Source: Norana najaformis (taxonomy: Eukaryota; Annelida; Clitellata; Crassiclitellata; Hormogastridae). From it: DNA of 64,000 nt. The translations under genes were made by a program, and so were the position numbers. The notes beneath the pieces were generated by a model, which was not told the origin of the DNA, did not search any database, and saw only the letters and a program-made list of their open reading frames with translations. Shown in pieces: positions 1-12,481 of the stretch. The stretch spans positions 449,501 to 513,500 of the forward strand of contig OZ029919.1 of NCBI GenBank assembly GCA_964023275.1, read 5' to 3'. Numbering within the stretch: the stretch's first letter is position 1; every line of letters starts with the position of its first letter.

Positions 1-93
1 AATGAAACTGGTACAGAGTATATACACAGAGACTTGAACTTATTTGCTACATGTGAGGTGTTTGCATTGACTGGTTATGTTTGGTTTTTCCAG

Positions 94-3000
94 ACGGTAC
101 AATGACGCCCAGCCTCTCGTCGATTATTGGCGTTGTCTTGGCGATATTCGCAGTAATCTTCATTGCCTTTGGGATTGGTGCAGTTGTTGTTAAGAAAAAG
201 TAAGTAAGAACTAGCACACACTTGTGACTTACCTACCCAATCTAGCACCTAGCTGAGCCGAAATGTCTGATGCTGCATGAGACGTTTTCAGCCTTAGAGG
301 TGTGATGGATGGCCATACTTTTGGTGCCTTTGAAATGTTATTGAATGTTATTGTGCTTTGTGAAGATCCAGTTGAATGCATACATACAGTAGTTTCTGTG
401 GCACAGTTTGAAACTGTGTTGGACAAGTTTCCAAGTCTAGCAGCATCACATCTGATCTGAAGACTGGCAAAATTCTAATCTCAGGCTTTTACTTTTTCTA
501 AGCTAATGTAGTGATTCACTTGTAATGTTCAGTCTAAGAGAGTTGCTTATTGAGAAGAAGCGATAGTTTACTGCATAACTGCGCACTTGTTTGTGTGGCT
601 TGTTTTTGTCATGTGATGTGTCACGTGATCTTTTCTAGGTTCAGTGCTCGACTGAGAGAGAGCTCTCTGACTGTAGTGACTTACAATCCGAACTACACCA
701 TCCCTGAAAAAGGTAGACGGGGCTCATATTTGGTTCTGTTTTTCTTTGCAATATTTACCTAATTTCTTAATAAGCTATATGTCTTCCAAGAATATGCTTT
801 TCTCCAATGCATCAAGGCATAAATGTAATACTGTTCATCATTTCGGGGTTTTTGTCGTAGAAAGCTTTGGCCAGCGGTCTTGTTTTGAATTGCAGGTGTC
901 GAAAAACAGGACCGGTTTTTGAACTTTAACATTTGGTTTTTGGAACAGAGTATGTACCAGACGAATGGGAAGTTCCGAGGGAGAAGATCGAGATCATCCG
1001 GGAACTGGGTCAGGGTTCGTTCGGAATGGTCTATGAAGGAATCGCCACTGACCTCATTGAAGGAGAACCAGTCATCAGAGTCGCGATCAAGGTTAGAGGC
1101 TGATCTGTTGGTCAGTCTGACTTTCATTCCATCAGTCAATCAGTCAGTGTATCATTTAGCCAGTGATTTAGCCAGTCAGTCACTTAGCCAGCCAGTCATT
1201 TAGCCAGTGATTCATCCATTCAGTCAGTTAGTTATTCTGTGGATCTGGGCCAGTGTTTGCCAAACAGTGTGCCACCAAAGTTTGACGGCACTTACTGTGA
1301 AAATGTTTTGGTTTCTTTCAGACGGTGAATGAGACGGCAAGCATCCATGATCGATACTCGTTCCTTAATGAAGCTTCGATCATGAAGTGAGCTGCAGTTG
1401 GATTAATTATCTTCTTGTTCACAGTTCTTTGGCTTGTATGGCTGACATGTTTTGATGATGGAAAATGAATCAGAAATGTGAGAGTGAACTTGATGGTTGT
1501 AGAGGTGAGATTGGACGTAGCAACTGATGGTCTTGTGTGGTGGTTTCTTTCAGGGCATTCAGCAGTTTCCATGTCGTCAAGTTGTTGGGCGTCGTCTCAC
1601 AGGGTCAGCCGGTGCTCGTCGTCATGGAGCTCATGTCAAACGGTGACCTCAAGACCTTTCTACGGATGCGTCGGCCAGAGGTAAGTCTAGTTCCTCGTTG
1701 GTGCTGCCGTGTGTTCGGTTTCGGTTCTTGTTCCCCTCCGAGCCAGAGCAGGACTGGGTTTCCTGGGAATTCTTGATTGCTGGTCAGAGATTTGGAAGGC
1801 CTCTGAGGATTTTCCACAGTAGAGGCGCTAGAGAAATGAACCGTTGCGATTACGGAAGATCCTTTGGTCTCAGGACCAGACTTCTGATACCTCTGCCTTG
1901 TTACCTTTAATCAGTTTCCTTTGGTAGTACCACTTTTATGCAACAGTGGTAGAACTGCTAAAGTGAAGTGTAAACAAGCATGTTACCTGTGCCCTGTTAC
2001 CTTTGATCCCTTTCTGCTGAGGGTTTGATTGTGAGAAAGATTTGCTTTCTGGTTGAATTGCAGGAGGAAAACGGCCTGGAAGCTCCTACGTTGAGTAAGT
2101 TGCTTGAGTGGGCGGGTGAGATTGCCGATGGAATGGCCTACCTGACGAGCATCAAATACGTTCACCGGGACTTGGCAGCCAGGAACTGCATGGTCTCTGC
2201 TGATCAGGTTGTCAAGATCGGAGGTAAAAGATGCTCGGCTCGGCTTTTTCTCTTCACACCTAACAATTATGTGTTGAGGCATTTACATTAGCACTACTTT
2301 TACGCGTGTTGGGGTGGGGGAATAACGATGGGGGCTTATAAGAGTAGCCGTGCAGCAGTATACCGTGGCTGTAGTCATTAGTGGCTGAAAACTAATTCTA
2401 AGACTAAAAATGCATCAATGCGTGATGCTGCTGTGGAGTGCCAAGCGCATGTGTGTCGATGGCCTAGGCAGAGACACTTTATAGTGATGAAGCCAGAGGA
2501 TTAGTTGGTGGTTCACTGCTGGATCATCTAAACATTGTCGTACAGCAGGCCATTTTAGATGTTAATATGTGAATTAACATTAACGTACACTGTGTTGGAT
2601 TTTTTATTCTAAATGACTAAATGTTGGATAATAAATCCGTTTTCAAAACTGTTTGTAATTCATAACGAATTAAATTTTGAGAAATCTTAGTTGATTTACG
2701 ATTGCCGCAGATTGTGATGTACGTTGGGTGACGACCCCCCTGGGGGATGTTTTGTTCTGGTAGATTTTGGAATGACACGCGACATCTACGCGACGGACTA
2801 CTATCGCAAGGGCACAAAGGGACTGTTGCCAGTGCGCTGGATGGCACCAGAGTCTCTGAAGGACGGACTCTTCTCCAGTCGCTCCGATGTCTGGTAGGCA
2901 TCAGTCACTCTTTGGCTGTCACATTTACAATGTCGCTTATAGCTCTAGACTGATGTCAGTTGTCGCACATGTCTGTTGGCACATCTACTTCACCACGATC

Positions 3001-4760
3001 ACCATCATCATCATCGTCTGTGGCATGCCCTTCTCTGGAGTACTGATGTTTCCACAGTCTGCAACAAGCCGTCTCTTTTCTGGGCTCATCTCCAGGCTGT
3101 ATGTAACCAGTTCACTGGGTGCAGGTCAGCTTCCACTGTTCTTGTCCATGTGTGGTGAGAACACTTGATACCGGGCCTCGGGTCTCTGTCAACCTCTCTA
3201 AGGGCACACGCATAAGCTGGAAAGTAAACAGCAAGTCTGGCGATGTGCTGGCCCAGTGTACAGGCCCTTAGGATTCATCCATTGCCACCTCAGGGACCTC
3301 AAGAAAAGGAAATGAGTGCCTCCCCTATGTCTCATTTATGGAATATGGAATACTGTGTGGATGTTGATGAGAGTGTGTTACGAATCTCTGTGTGATGCTC
3401 ATCGCATCTGATCTGTCGCAGGTCGTACGGCGTCGTTCTGTGGGAGATGGCGACGTTGGCAGCGCAGCCGTACCAGGGTCTGTCAAACGAACAGGTCCTC
3501 CACTACGTCATAGATGGAAGCATCATGGAACGACCGGAAGGATGTCCCGACAGACTGTGAGTCATCCGCAGCACACCAGGCTCTGTCTGCATCTCAGCTT
3601 CAGCAACAACTACATCTTGTTGTTATTAGACTGAATGAGGCAGACATAGATAGATAGATACCGAGAGATTGATAGATAGATAGATAGGTAAATCGATGGA
3701 TGGAGATATAGATAGATACAGGTAGAGACGGGTGGATGCCTGGATGGACGGACAGATTGACTGTAGAAATAGATTGACTGATTGATTGACTTTGACTGAG
3801 TGAGTGATTGATTGATTGATTGACTGCAACTTGTCACTGTTAGATCGAATGACGGACGGATGGACGGACATGTTCATTCATAGGCAGATGGATCAGACGA
3901 ATCAACAGAGAGAATGACAGAGACAGACAGACACAGACAGACAGACAGGTACATGAAGAGAGACAAGTAAACGTGTTGATGCCTGTTTGTCCAGGTACGA
4001 CCTGATGTTGCACTGTTGGCAAGTGAATCCAAAGAATCGGCCGACGTTCTACGAGATCATCGAAGACCTCAGTCCCAATCTGCCCGAATCATTCCGCAAC
4101 AGCTCGTTCTATTACACGATGGAGAACGACGACGAAGATGACGACGCTAACGACGATGACTACACGTCTGCCGACAGCACTGCCGACGTCAACAGGGACA
4201 TCGTCGGCTGTGACGACGACAACGATGACTCCGACCTGATCCACTCCAAGACTCCGCTGCACCCAGCCAAGTCGAGCGAGCAGGACGCGCTCGCCACAGA
4301 TGCGGTCACTGAGCCGCAGAAACTGGACATGATCATGAATTCTCGCGGTTTCCTGATGCCTGTCCGACTTCCCATTTCGTCGAGCGTCATGCCTTCGCCT
4401 CTGTCGTGTCGCAGAGTCTCCGGATCGAGTTCGATCGTCAGTGACAAAACATCTGTTAGCGACATAGACTTGAAGGATGGACCCTTGAAGAGGGCGAACG
4501 CCACAAAGCAGTCCCCGCTGCCGCCCTACAAGCGAGACTTGTCGATGGCCGAGACAACGAACGATGCGCTGTCGTCTGCGAACGACAAGCGATCACTGGC
4601 CAACCACAGATCTTTAGGAGACAGTCAACCGGATGTTGTTCGAGGGGGGCTGTTGGGGACAGAGGACAGCTCCAAGGGAAGTAACCATTTGCACAGAAAT
4701 GGCCTCCTCAACGGCCTCTTACCACCGCCGTACACCTGCCGGACATCATCGCCGTGTTAG
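94..4760 (+). CDS. INSR-like: Insulin/IGF receptor-like tyrosine kinase, 3' part (transmembrane to stop)
   Basis: Membrane receptor tyrosine kinase that would bind insulin-like peptides and start PI3K and MAPK signalling; the extracellular part lies left of the window. I read nine exons: 94-199, 639-712, 949-1091, 1322-1386, 1554-1680, 2064-2223, 2764-2893, 3422-3556 and 3995-4760. All have AG/GT borders and matching phases (567 codons plus TAG). Exon 1 encodes the hydrophobic transmembrane helix followed by KKK. Exon 2 carries NPNY (685-696), the IRS/Shc-type docking site. The kinase starts at YVPDEWEV and has GQGSFG, the beta-3 lysine ending exon 3 (RVAIK), HRDLAARN, an intron-split DFG and the activation loop [11 protein letters not shown] with three tyrosines. 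The last exon ends the kinase ([12 protein letters not shown]) and adds a tail of roughly 215 residues with YYTM (YxxM, 4110-4121), an Asp/Glu-rich stretch and PPPY (4722-4733). The activation loop and juxtamembrane motifs separate it from other receptor kinases. Whether it is the only insulin receptor paralogue is unknown. Confidence 0.93.
3241..3352 (+). repeat. 3' end of the second SINE family, receptor intron
   Basis: CTCAAGAAAAGGAAATGAGT, GCCTCCC and GGAATATGGAATAC match the 3' half of the element at 41034-41292. The tRNA-like head is absent or too diverged to see. It lies in the intron before the receptor exon 3422-3556. Confidence 0.5.
3640..3960. repeat. GATA/GATT/GACA microsatellite block in the last receptor intron
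   Basis: Successive arrays of ATAG, GATTGATT and GACA units, all imperfect and interleaved with short GGATGGAC units. It fills most of the intron upstream of the receptor's last exon. Confidence 0.9.
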
Positions 4761-6375
4761 TCTGGCGGCTTTGCCAGGTCGTGACTTTTGTCAGTTCTTC
4801 TAAGGATTTTTTGTTATTCCCCGGGCATGCTGTGCACTCGTGCGGCCGGTTGATTAAGGATTCTTTGGGGTCTGAGCTCTTCTTAAAACGAATGGACTGT
4901 GAAGCAGAAGAGGTGGTGTACGCTAGTCGTTGCCTGAGCAGAATTGCGTTGTTTTGTGAGATCATGGGGGAGAGGCACGTGACTCGGGTTGCCGTTGTTG
5001 CCATTCTCCGGGCGAAAGGATTTGGACCGTACGTAGTTGTGATGATGTTTCGACCAGCACATATCACGTGTGTCAGTTTCTGAGGAACGTCGTTGGTGGG
5101 GCTGAGAAGTGAGGATGGACGAGGGAGGGGTGTTTTCTGAAGGGGCGATGTTGCCTTGAATTCTTCTTCTTTGTTCGATGGTGTACATACGGTTGTGACG
5201 CTGTCAGTCGTTCTGGGGATTGGCGGCCGAGATCCCTGAGGCGAAACTGTTGTGGGGACGGTTATGTGTTGGTTGAAAGTGTCCACACAAACTGAGCAAC
5301 ATAGAAACGATTCCAAAGAGTCCTCCTAGTTGTTGCTGGTTCGATCTTTTCCTTGACTGATTGATTCAGGGGAATTTATGGAATTTGGTTTTAACGAACA
5401 TCTTTTGTTTCACTGGATAATGTTAGGCAACTGCTGTCTAGTTCAGTGCTGCTACTGCTACGCTGTCTCGCAATTTGCATGGATTTTCCTCTGATCTGTA
5501 CAACCCTGTGTACGATTCCAGTGCTTCTGGGCTGTATGTACATCTCGGTTGGACGCAGATGAGTTTATTTCCGTTTTCGTTTTGCATACTCTGTACAGTT
5601 GCTGTTTGGCATTAACTGCTGTTAATTGTGAAACTGAGGGTCTTGTTAATGTTGTTGAGATCGCTTGATGTAGGCGTATCTGTTGTTGGATGAGTCGGGG
5701 GATGTTTGCCGACATCTTTTCCAAGAAACCCCGGAAAGTTGAGGTGCTCTTATTTTGAGTGAAATGAATGTTTTCCCGAGAATCGACTAAAAGTGTAAAT
5801 GGAAAAGAGTCTGAAAAGCATGTCTTGCCTTTGGGCCAAGATGCGAAGGGTTGCTCAGTGCTTTGCTGGGCCCGAAATAGACGTGAAATAGTCATTTAGC
5901 TGGTTACATTTGTTATGGATGTGCCTGACTGAGAATTGTGTCCTGCTTCTTGTAAATGGGCTAAATATTTATCCTAGATTTGCCTTATTATGGTGTGTTT
6001 TGCCGTCAGATGTTTGTCGGAATCATGGCGTGATTCTTGGTGTGTGGTAGAAAACGCCTTGAAGCGTTAAATCCTGTGATGTTGATGCAGTTGCAGAGTG
6101 GTGACAGACTCCAGAATAGCCATAATCGTTTCTGGTTTAACGGGTTCAGTATAACTTTTAAGAATTGCTTCTCTGACGGTCATTTTTTATAGCGTGCAAG
6201 AAAATGATTAAGGTAATTTCCAGTTCTATGTGTATTTTGAATTTGGAGATTAAGATCATTTCCAGCCGTCTTGCCTAACCAGTTTTTAAATTTCAGATGA
6301 GTTGCTGTCAAGTATAGGTGGCATGTCATTAGATGCCTAGTTTTAGGTTGTGCCAAGAATCGTAAAATGCCCTGT

Positions 6376-6381
6376 AATAAA
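6376..6381 (+). terminator. Candidate poly(A) signal AATAAA
   Basis: First AATAAA on the plus strand after the receptor stop codon, followed within 20 bases by a T-rich stretch. This is the nearer of two candidates for the 3' end of the insulin receptor-like transcript. Confidence 0.35.
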
Positions 6382-8602
6382 ATTCAAAGATCTGTTTTTT
6401 CTTAGTCTGCCCCTCCTCTGATGATCGTCCAAGGTCAGATGGCATCGAAAACCTTCAATGCCCTTTTCAGCAATTTGTTAGCTTTTCTATTTAGATTCTT
6501 TGATTATGATGGTCCATGGTGAATGCAATGCGTTGAAAAGGGTAAATTCTTGCAGCTTATACATTATGCGTCTGTTATCGCAGCTGCGACTTGATCAGCC
6601 AGATTTCTCGCATTTTCAACAACTTTGTACTTGACTTTGTGAAACATAAGACGACCAATTCGACTGAGATACGCAGAGTCGTGAAACGTAGAACTGATGA
6701 ACTGCGTATAATCGCTGTACATGGCTTTGTATATTTTGTTTTTCTGCGGAGTGCCTCATGAATCTGACGCTGTGGTCTGCGTTAGCAGTCTGTGTGCGTG
6801 TGTGTACATAGTTAATACTTAAATTTCTGCATTGGCAGTGGTGTTTGTTTTCCGATGCGTGTTGTTTTGGAACTGCATGTCCTCAGTGGCTAATCTGTCC
6901 CGGCACGTCATGTAAAGTGTCGTATGAAGAACTCGTCGTTATTTATTAGTCATTTGGCCGCATCGTGGCCGTTCTCGTTTGAGTATCGTCCCACCTTCTG
7001 CGTTATTTTTGCGGGTGAATGCTGAGGCATCTCGACAACGTTTTACCTCTCAAAGGCAACTTTCCTCACATGACAATTCAGCAGCAAAAGCTGTACACTT
7101 GAGCTGAGCGAACGGCCGGATGCGAGTGGTAGACTGACGACTGTAATTCCAGATTATTCGGTTGATTTGGCTCTGAGAATTTGTTGAATTTGCATGTGGC
7201 CTTTGTAAGCTGAGTTTCGTCCGATTTCTGCACAATTTTCTAATTTCCAATGGCTTTTCAGAAGCTAAGGGTGACAGTTTCTGTGGTACTTCTTAAACCG
7301 ATCTTGGTAATATAGTCTCACTGAGAAAGCGTCTGCATGAATTACTTCCATTTCAGAATAATTGTGCTTCAGTTCCTAAAATGTGGCTCTTGCCCAATTT
7401 GTAATTAACTGGAAACTGATCTTAAGCAATTAAAATTTGAATTCAGTTATTGGTTACCTGCTTAAACGTCTTCAGTAGGTTGAAGAGGAATGAGAGAGTT
7501 CTTTCAACATCACAGTTGGCCGCTGACTGGCTGGCCCCGAGTCGTTGGGCCTTGCTGTGTTGTTTGGTCTTGATTGGGCTGTGCCACGCTTTTCTCCATT
7601 TGGAGTTGTTTGGCAAGGTTTATGTGAATTCCTTTCATTAATTGGCTTTCTCTTGATTTTTTGTAAATTAATGTCATCGGAATCTGACTGAGGTATTTAA
7701 AATTCAAGGTTTTTGTCGTGAAGTGCAATAGAATCAAGAGTTGTTTTGTTAATACTTTTTTCCTTAGTTTTTTTAGGATTCATTTGGCATGAATTGGCAT
7801 TGTTTCTTTGATTTTTTAAAGTGGACAGTTGCTTGAGTTAACCTGAGTCATGTCTCTCTTCATCTGCAGCAGTTTGCTTCTGAGGCGCATGATAACCAGA
7901 ATGTGTTGGTTGCTCCTTCAAAAATACGTAATCGAGATATTATGAGACGCTCTGAAGTTCCTGAAATTTTGAATGCGCTGCATATTTTGAATGCGGCTTT
8001 TTGTAAATTCTGTTTTTCCCATGTATTACTTATTAATTACATTTATGGTTAATGCTGAGCTCTTGGCCTTTGCAGTTGTCACGCACGTACAGCTTCGATT
8101 CAGTCTTTAAAAACAGTTTTCTGATTTTGAATGGTGACTGTTATAATATATGTAACACTCTGCTATCTTGATTTTGTTTCCTTGTTGATATGATCTAGTT
8201 CCATGATCACCGGGTTCTAGAAACAGTTTTCCTTCCTTTATGCAGCCAAACATCTTGTACAGCTGATGTAAAACTCACATTTTTTGTGACTATATTGTCG
8301 TGAAGTTTAACCAGTTGCACTGTATGTGGAGGTTGAAAATGTTTTTGGTGAAGTAAATTTGAAGAGTTTTCCCAGAGTACTTACTTATCAGACTTTGCTA
8401 TGGCGTTCGTCTGCTTCGCGTTGATTCCGTCTTATTTATTACGCAGTTGCGCTTACGTGAATGCAACGGACTACCAGTTGGAAAACTCTCAAAGCAGGCA
8501 GAATGCGCACAAACAGGTGTAACTTTGATTTACCGTGCGTAATGAACGGCTTACAACCATAACGGGTGGTGAATATAAGCGAATGTGTAAATTATACATG
8601 GA

Positions 8603-8608
8603 AATAAA
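8603..8608 (+). terminator. Candidate poly(A) signal AATAAA with GT-rich downstream element
   Basis: AATAAA followed directly by TGTGATGTGTTTGTTC and then a T-rich tract, which is the classical arrangement of a cleavage signal with a GU-rich downstream element. It lies 3.8 kb after the receptor stop, so it is either a distal site of that gene or chance. Confidence 0.35.
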
Positions 8609-8964
8609 TGTGATGTGTTTGTTCACCTTTTGTTTTCTTTATGACAAAGAGGTTCGCCGTAGTGACGTTAGTGACGTGTTCATGTGACGTGTTGCGGGGC
8701 GTCCCATGAGCCAGTGCATTTGGAAGCATTTAGTATGCAATTGGGAATATTAATTTTGGGCTAAGTGGGCAGTCTTAAATGTATATCTCGAAAATTTCTC
8801 AGTACCAGTCGAAGGCTGAGTCAAGGAGACCAACTAATCCACTGGCGCTATGTCAAGTCCACAAGAACCAGGTTGGTCAGTTTCTGTGCCATATCACAGT
8901 GAGTGGGTTTCAAGCCAGTGCTACGGTGGAAATCGTTGGTGATGGTGGTCTTGGGATGAAGCAG

Positions 8965-9295
8965 CAGGATTGGATAGCTTGAAAAGTTCGGTTTCAGTCT
9001 TGACCGGCGAGAAAGGGATATAAGCGAGCTGGCGGAGGTCTTTCGGAAGTTCCTTCCAAAGATCTGGTGCCTCCTAGATTAAGGGACGGTTGCAGATCTG
9101 GGCGGCTGGATAGTGAATAGCTGGCGAATTTAAGAGGTTTAAGAAGTTCGAAGGGCACTGTAGGCCTATGTAAGAAATACGATTGTTTAGTGAATGTGCC
9201 GAGGTACCGTAGGACAACGAATTGATTTGAGCACTGGGGTTAGGCCTACACGTAACCATCGATAGAGAAAATTTCAAGACCACAAATCCCAAGAG
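8965..9295 (-). mobile_element. Decayed non-LTR retrotransposon ORF2 tail
   Basis: Read on the minus strand, this region resembles the extreme C-terminus of LINE-type reverse transcriptase proteins. The clearest stretch is APDLWKELPKDLRQL, followed by a lysine-containing tail ending in TELFK; this compares with the usual (A/G)P-x-LWN-x-LP signature. The reading frame is broken by stops (one just upstream of APDLW) and nothing upstream resembles a polymerase core, so only a truncated dead 3' end is present. Such 5'-truncated copies are typical of LINE insertion. The identification rests on one short motif and is tentative. Confidence 0.4.
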
Positions 9296-9731
9296 TGATG
9301 GTCTTCGCTTCAGAGGGTCCAGACTTCAGGACCCCAGGCCAGCTAGCCATAACTCCCGACATTCCAGTCATGACGAATTCTTTAATATCCAGCCATCAGG
9401 AATTTTGCCAAAAGGTTGGGTTGTCACTGGTGCATATCGGTGGAGTGTAAGTTTGAGTTGGTAACGGTAACACGAGAAAGTCATCTAACTAAACTGAATT
9501 AGAATAAAAGTCCGGTCATCATGCAGGTATGCGGGCAGACGCGTAAATTCTTGGTGGTGGGTGTTTAGGCTTGAAATCTCATTTTAGTCTGCTTAGACTC
9601 GTTGAAGGATGAAGGGGCATCTGGTTTTGGTGTGCCATCGGTTGATGCCTTGTGCATTAGACACTGGCGCATTAGAAGTTGCTAATTATTTATTATTTTT
9701 ATTATTTTGCCGTGTGAATCTAAATATGCGC

Positions 9732-9782
<51 letters not shown>

Positions 9783-9816
9783 CATCATCATCATCATCAT
9801 CATCATCATTATTATG
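9732..9816. repeat. (ATT)n/(ATC)n microsatellite
   Basis: About 16 ATT units (9733-9780) running directly into about 10 ATC units (9781-9810). The change from ATT to ATC at one point suggests a substitution that was then expanded by slippage. Homopolymeric Tyr/His reading frames through it are artefacts. Confidence 0.95.
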
Positions 9817-9860
9817 ATACAAATCTATTGTTGCTGGAACAACTAGAGCTGCTGTGGAGT

Positions 9861-10835
9861 TTAGGCTGGCACACTGGAAACAGGTCGACTAGCTGCACCT
9901 CCGAATCTCGTGATCTTGTCTTTAAGCGCCGTGGTGAAGAAGCAACCCTGAGTTAGCGGTCGCGTAAGTGTAGAGCGTTCTGTGGGCGTTTCTTCGATGG
10001 GGCGCAAGAACTTCCGGTGTGGATCGGACGAACATCCAGCACCACCAACTCCCTCCTCTTCATCGCCGTCGTCGTCTGCTTCGAAGGCGCCTGCGTCGTG
10101 GGCTTCACTGACCCGAGCGTCGACGTCTCCTCGACCTCGACCCGCCGGTTGACCTTCGACAGGCGGTGTGGTTCCTTGACCCAGAGGATCGGTTGGGGCC
10201 CGTCGGCTGGGTCTCGACGACCAGTTCCAGGTTCTCTCCTTTTCTTTAATCTTGGCTTCAGGCTCGGTGATTGTTCTCTGGAATTGCCAGTCTTCGCTTA
10301 AATCTGGCTCCAAGAATGTGCCATTAAAGGCAATCGCGTTAGATCGCTGGATGGCAATGGAGAAGCGTTGGAACAGGAAAGAAGTCTCCCTCTTGTCTCC
10401 CGATACTTGGGTCCGATTTTCTTGAGGAGGCTAAAGCCTTCCTGATTTATGGGGCCTAGAGTCTCGAAGGCCAGAGGGACGAAGCAGTGTGTCGAGAGAA
10501 TATTACTGTATTTTGAGGTCTTTCGTTCTGCTGCGATCTCAGCAGCAGCACCTGCGACCACGGCTGTTCTGGATCGATAAGAGACTGCCAGAGTATCGAT
10601 TACTGTGGCGTCCCAGGTCAAGCATTTACCCCCTTCCCAAGGAATGAGGGTTGCTCCATCAGGTCGTCGGCCGTCGGACCTAACCAATCCTGCTGGTTCT
10701 TTAGTTGATGGAAAGCCAGCCTTCACGAGGGCGCGCCACACGATGTCATTGATACAGGCGTGTCTTGCTGTTCTTCCTGGGCCTAAAGGGCATACTAGAC
10801 CGTGCGAGCCGTCCGCTGTGACTAGAAACCCGCTT
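9861..10835 (-). mobile_element. Retrotransposon polyprotein C-terminal fragment, frameshifted (pseudogene)
   Basis: The minus strand encodes the C-terminal tail often found in invertebrate retroelement Pol-like proteins: GLVCPLGPGRTARH, then GLVRSDGRRPDGATLIPW, CLTWDATVIDTLA, a GAAAE segment, then a SFLFQRFSIAIQR-like ending. The pieces lie in different frames, with one shift near 10750 and another near 10395, so the copy is broken. After the conserved tail the open frame runs on to 9861 with Arg/Pro/Asp-rich residues of no recognised family. The conserved blocks are recalled from many invertebrate genome proteins annotated as uncharacterised or reverse transcriptase-like. The element class is not settled. 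No polymerase core, LTR or poly(A) tail was seen. Confidence 0.6.
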
Positions 10836-11554
10836 CATAAATATGCGCTTCATAAATGCATAATTCGCGATTCCCGCGAACGATGCGTAAGCTTTGGAGA
10901 CAATTTCCGGTGAATTTGAATGGTTAAAATCTTCATGCAACCGTTCAGTTCGTTCGAATCAGTTTTATCATCGAAGTTGTTCGGTTTAGATTGAAACATT
11001 TGGGCTGTCTAAAAATGGCAATTACGCGCTCAGTTGCTGTAAGTTAAACAAATGGAACCTCTACATGCGCAGTTAAGACTTAACGAAGTTTTCTTGTGTT
11101 TTATTTCGGTTAGGACTTTCGGGTTATCGGGTCGTGTCTGGACTTGCTTCGTGTACTAGCAACAGTGTGTGTCAAAAGCTAATTGCAACCAGAAAGTCCA
11201 CGTTTTCCCAGTTTTCATTTGTCACGGGGAATAAAAAGCGGTGTTCAAACCAGAAAAAATCTTTTGAAAGTAACGAAATATATCACGGGCGCATTTGTAA
11301 AATGCGATATTTTCTGCTTTTAATGTTTATATGCGTTTTATCCCAGAAATGTAACTCACTGCAACACAACGTTCTGAATGGTGTCAAATTTCAAGCGGAA
11401 AAAAATTTTAAGTCTGTTTTAGAGTACATTTAAAATATTTAAAGAGCATTCATAGAAGTGAGCAGTTGACCTTTGAATACGGTTTTACTTGAAGCTTTCC
11501 CATCAGTAACATGCTGTAGCTATTAAGTCATTCGTTTTTACAAAGGCTCCATTT
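10836..11554. other. Intergenic stretch, no gene recognised
   Basis: AT-rich DNA upstream of the cyclin gene. A 43-codon frame from an ATG at 11299 begins with a hydrophobic run (RYFLLLMFICVLS) that could mimic a signal peptide, but it is short and isolated and has no other support. A non-coding first exon of the cyclin gene could lie here or further right; I could not place one. Confidence 0.3.
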
Positions 11555-11758
11555 ACCAGAAATTTCTGTAAAAACTAAAAGACAAGTTTAAAATGAGATT
11601 GTACTGAATGGTGTGTTTAAAGTGATGAGTTGCACCTGTTGCTTCAGTGGTCTGTCTAGACAACTGGAGTGCTGTATCAGGCAATGATTTGTCTGACTGA
11701 AGACTCAGATGAGTGCACAGGGGCCATCTGATTAAACCACCATTTGCTCAACAAATTG
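11555..11758 (+). repeat. Dispersed repeat E, copy 1
   Basis: About 200 bases that recur at 15250-15455 in the same orientation at roughly 85-90% identity by eye. Shared blocks include GTGATGAGTTGCACCTGTTG, GGTCTGTCTAGACAACTGGA and GTGCACAGGGGCCATCTGAT. It lies upstream of the first recognisable cyclin exon. No open frame or terminal repeats were seen. Confidence 0.8.
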
Positions 11759-12481
11759 ACTCATTTCACTACTAAAGTCCACTGTGATAACAGTCGTTTT
11801 TGAACCTAAAAGGAACTTAACACCGGAATATAATTTGTTTCTCAGAAATTTCTGTTCTGTTTTGAAGCTTTGCTGTTGTGAAATGATATTCTCTAAACTT
11901 GGGTTGAGCTTAAAATGGTGTCTTTTCTTTGAACCGACTGTTCATTGAGGCATCTTGCAACATAGCAACAGTGCTATCACAAGATAAAACAGATTAGAAA
12001 AACTAGTATTTGGTTTATCTGTTTCACAATGCAGTGGAATTTGCAAATTTTATACCAGAGACAGTGAAAACCACTTGCTTGAAAACAAGAATTCTTTGAT
12101 GCAGAGTAGATTTCTAGTGCCTAAACGACTGATTTCTTCCAGTTCTGAAAAATTGAACAAATCATGATAATGGAGCTGCAAATGAAAAAGTTTAATTCCA
12201 ACTGTTGCATTAATGACATTTGAAGTGAAACAATAAGGTTTTGTGTCTTTTCTGTTGACCGTTTATTTATTATTATTAATCAGAACTTTACATTGTGCTA
12301 ATTTATGAATTCACCAAAGCAAGGGTATCTGGAAAAAAGTGTGTTCAGTTGTTTGCAAAATGAAATATGAGAAAGAGAAGCATTTTGTTGGCTTTTAAAT
12401 CATAATGGATTGTTGTGACAGTCATCGAACTTGCTGAATGTGGTTCAGAAGAAGAACCAGGACGGTCTGGTAGAGAAGAAA

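Larger units (their letters stand above)
4761..8608 (+). other. Probable 3' UTR and downstream flank of the insulin receptor-like gene
   Basis: About 3.8 kb without a recognisable gene after the receptor stop codon. Open frames on both strands here (for example 4708-5316 minus and 4754-5083 plus) have no family resemblance and no splice context. Two AATAAA signals on the plus strand (6376 and 8603) could end the receptor transcript, which would give a 3' UTR of about 1.6 or 3.8 kb. No repeat family found elsewhere in the window was noticed in this stretch. Confidence 0.4.

Noticed and set aside
4708-5316. 202-codon open frame on the minus strand over the end of the receptor gene and its 3' UTR
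   Set aside because: No family resemblance, no splice context, antisense to a well-supported coding exon at one end.
9609-9956. Frame with Tyr and His homopolymers
   Set aside because: Microsatellite translation.
11134-11433. Frame containing a signal-peptide-like hydrophobic run (from the ATG at 11299)
   Set aside because: Too short and isolated to call a gene; no second exon or conserved motif seen.
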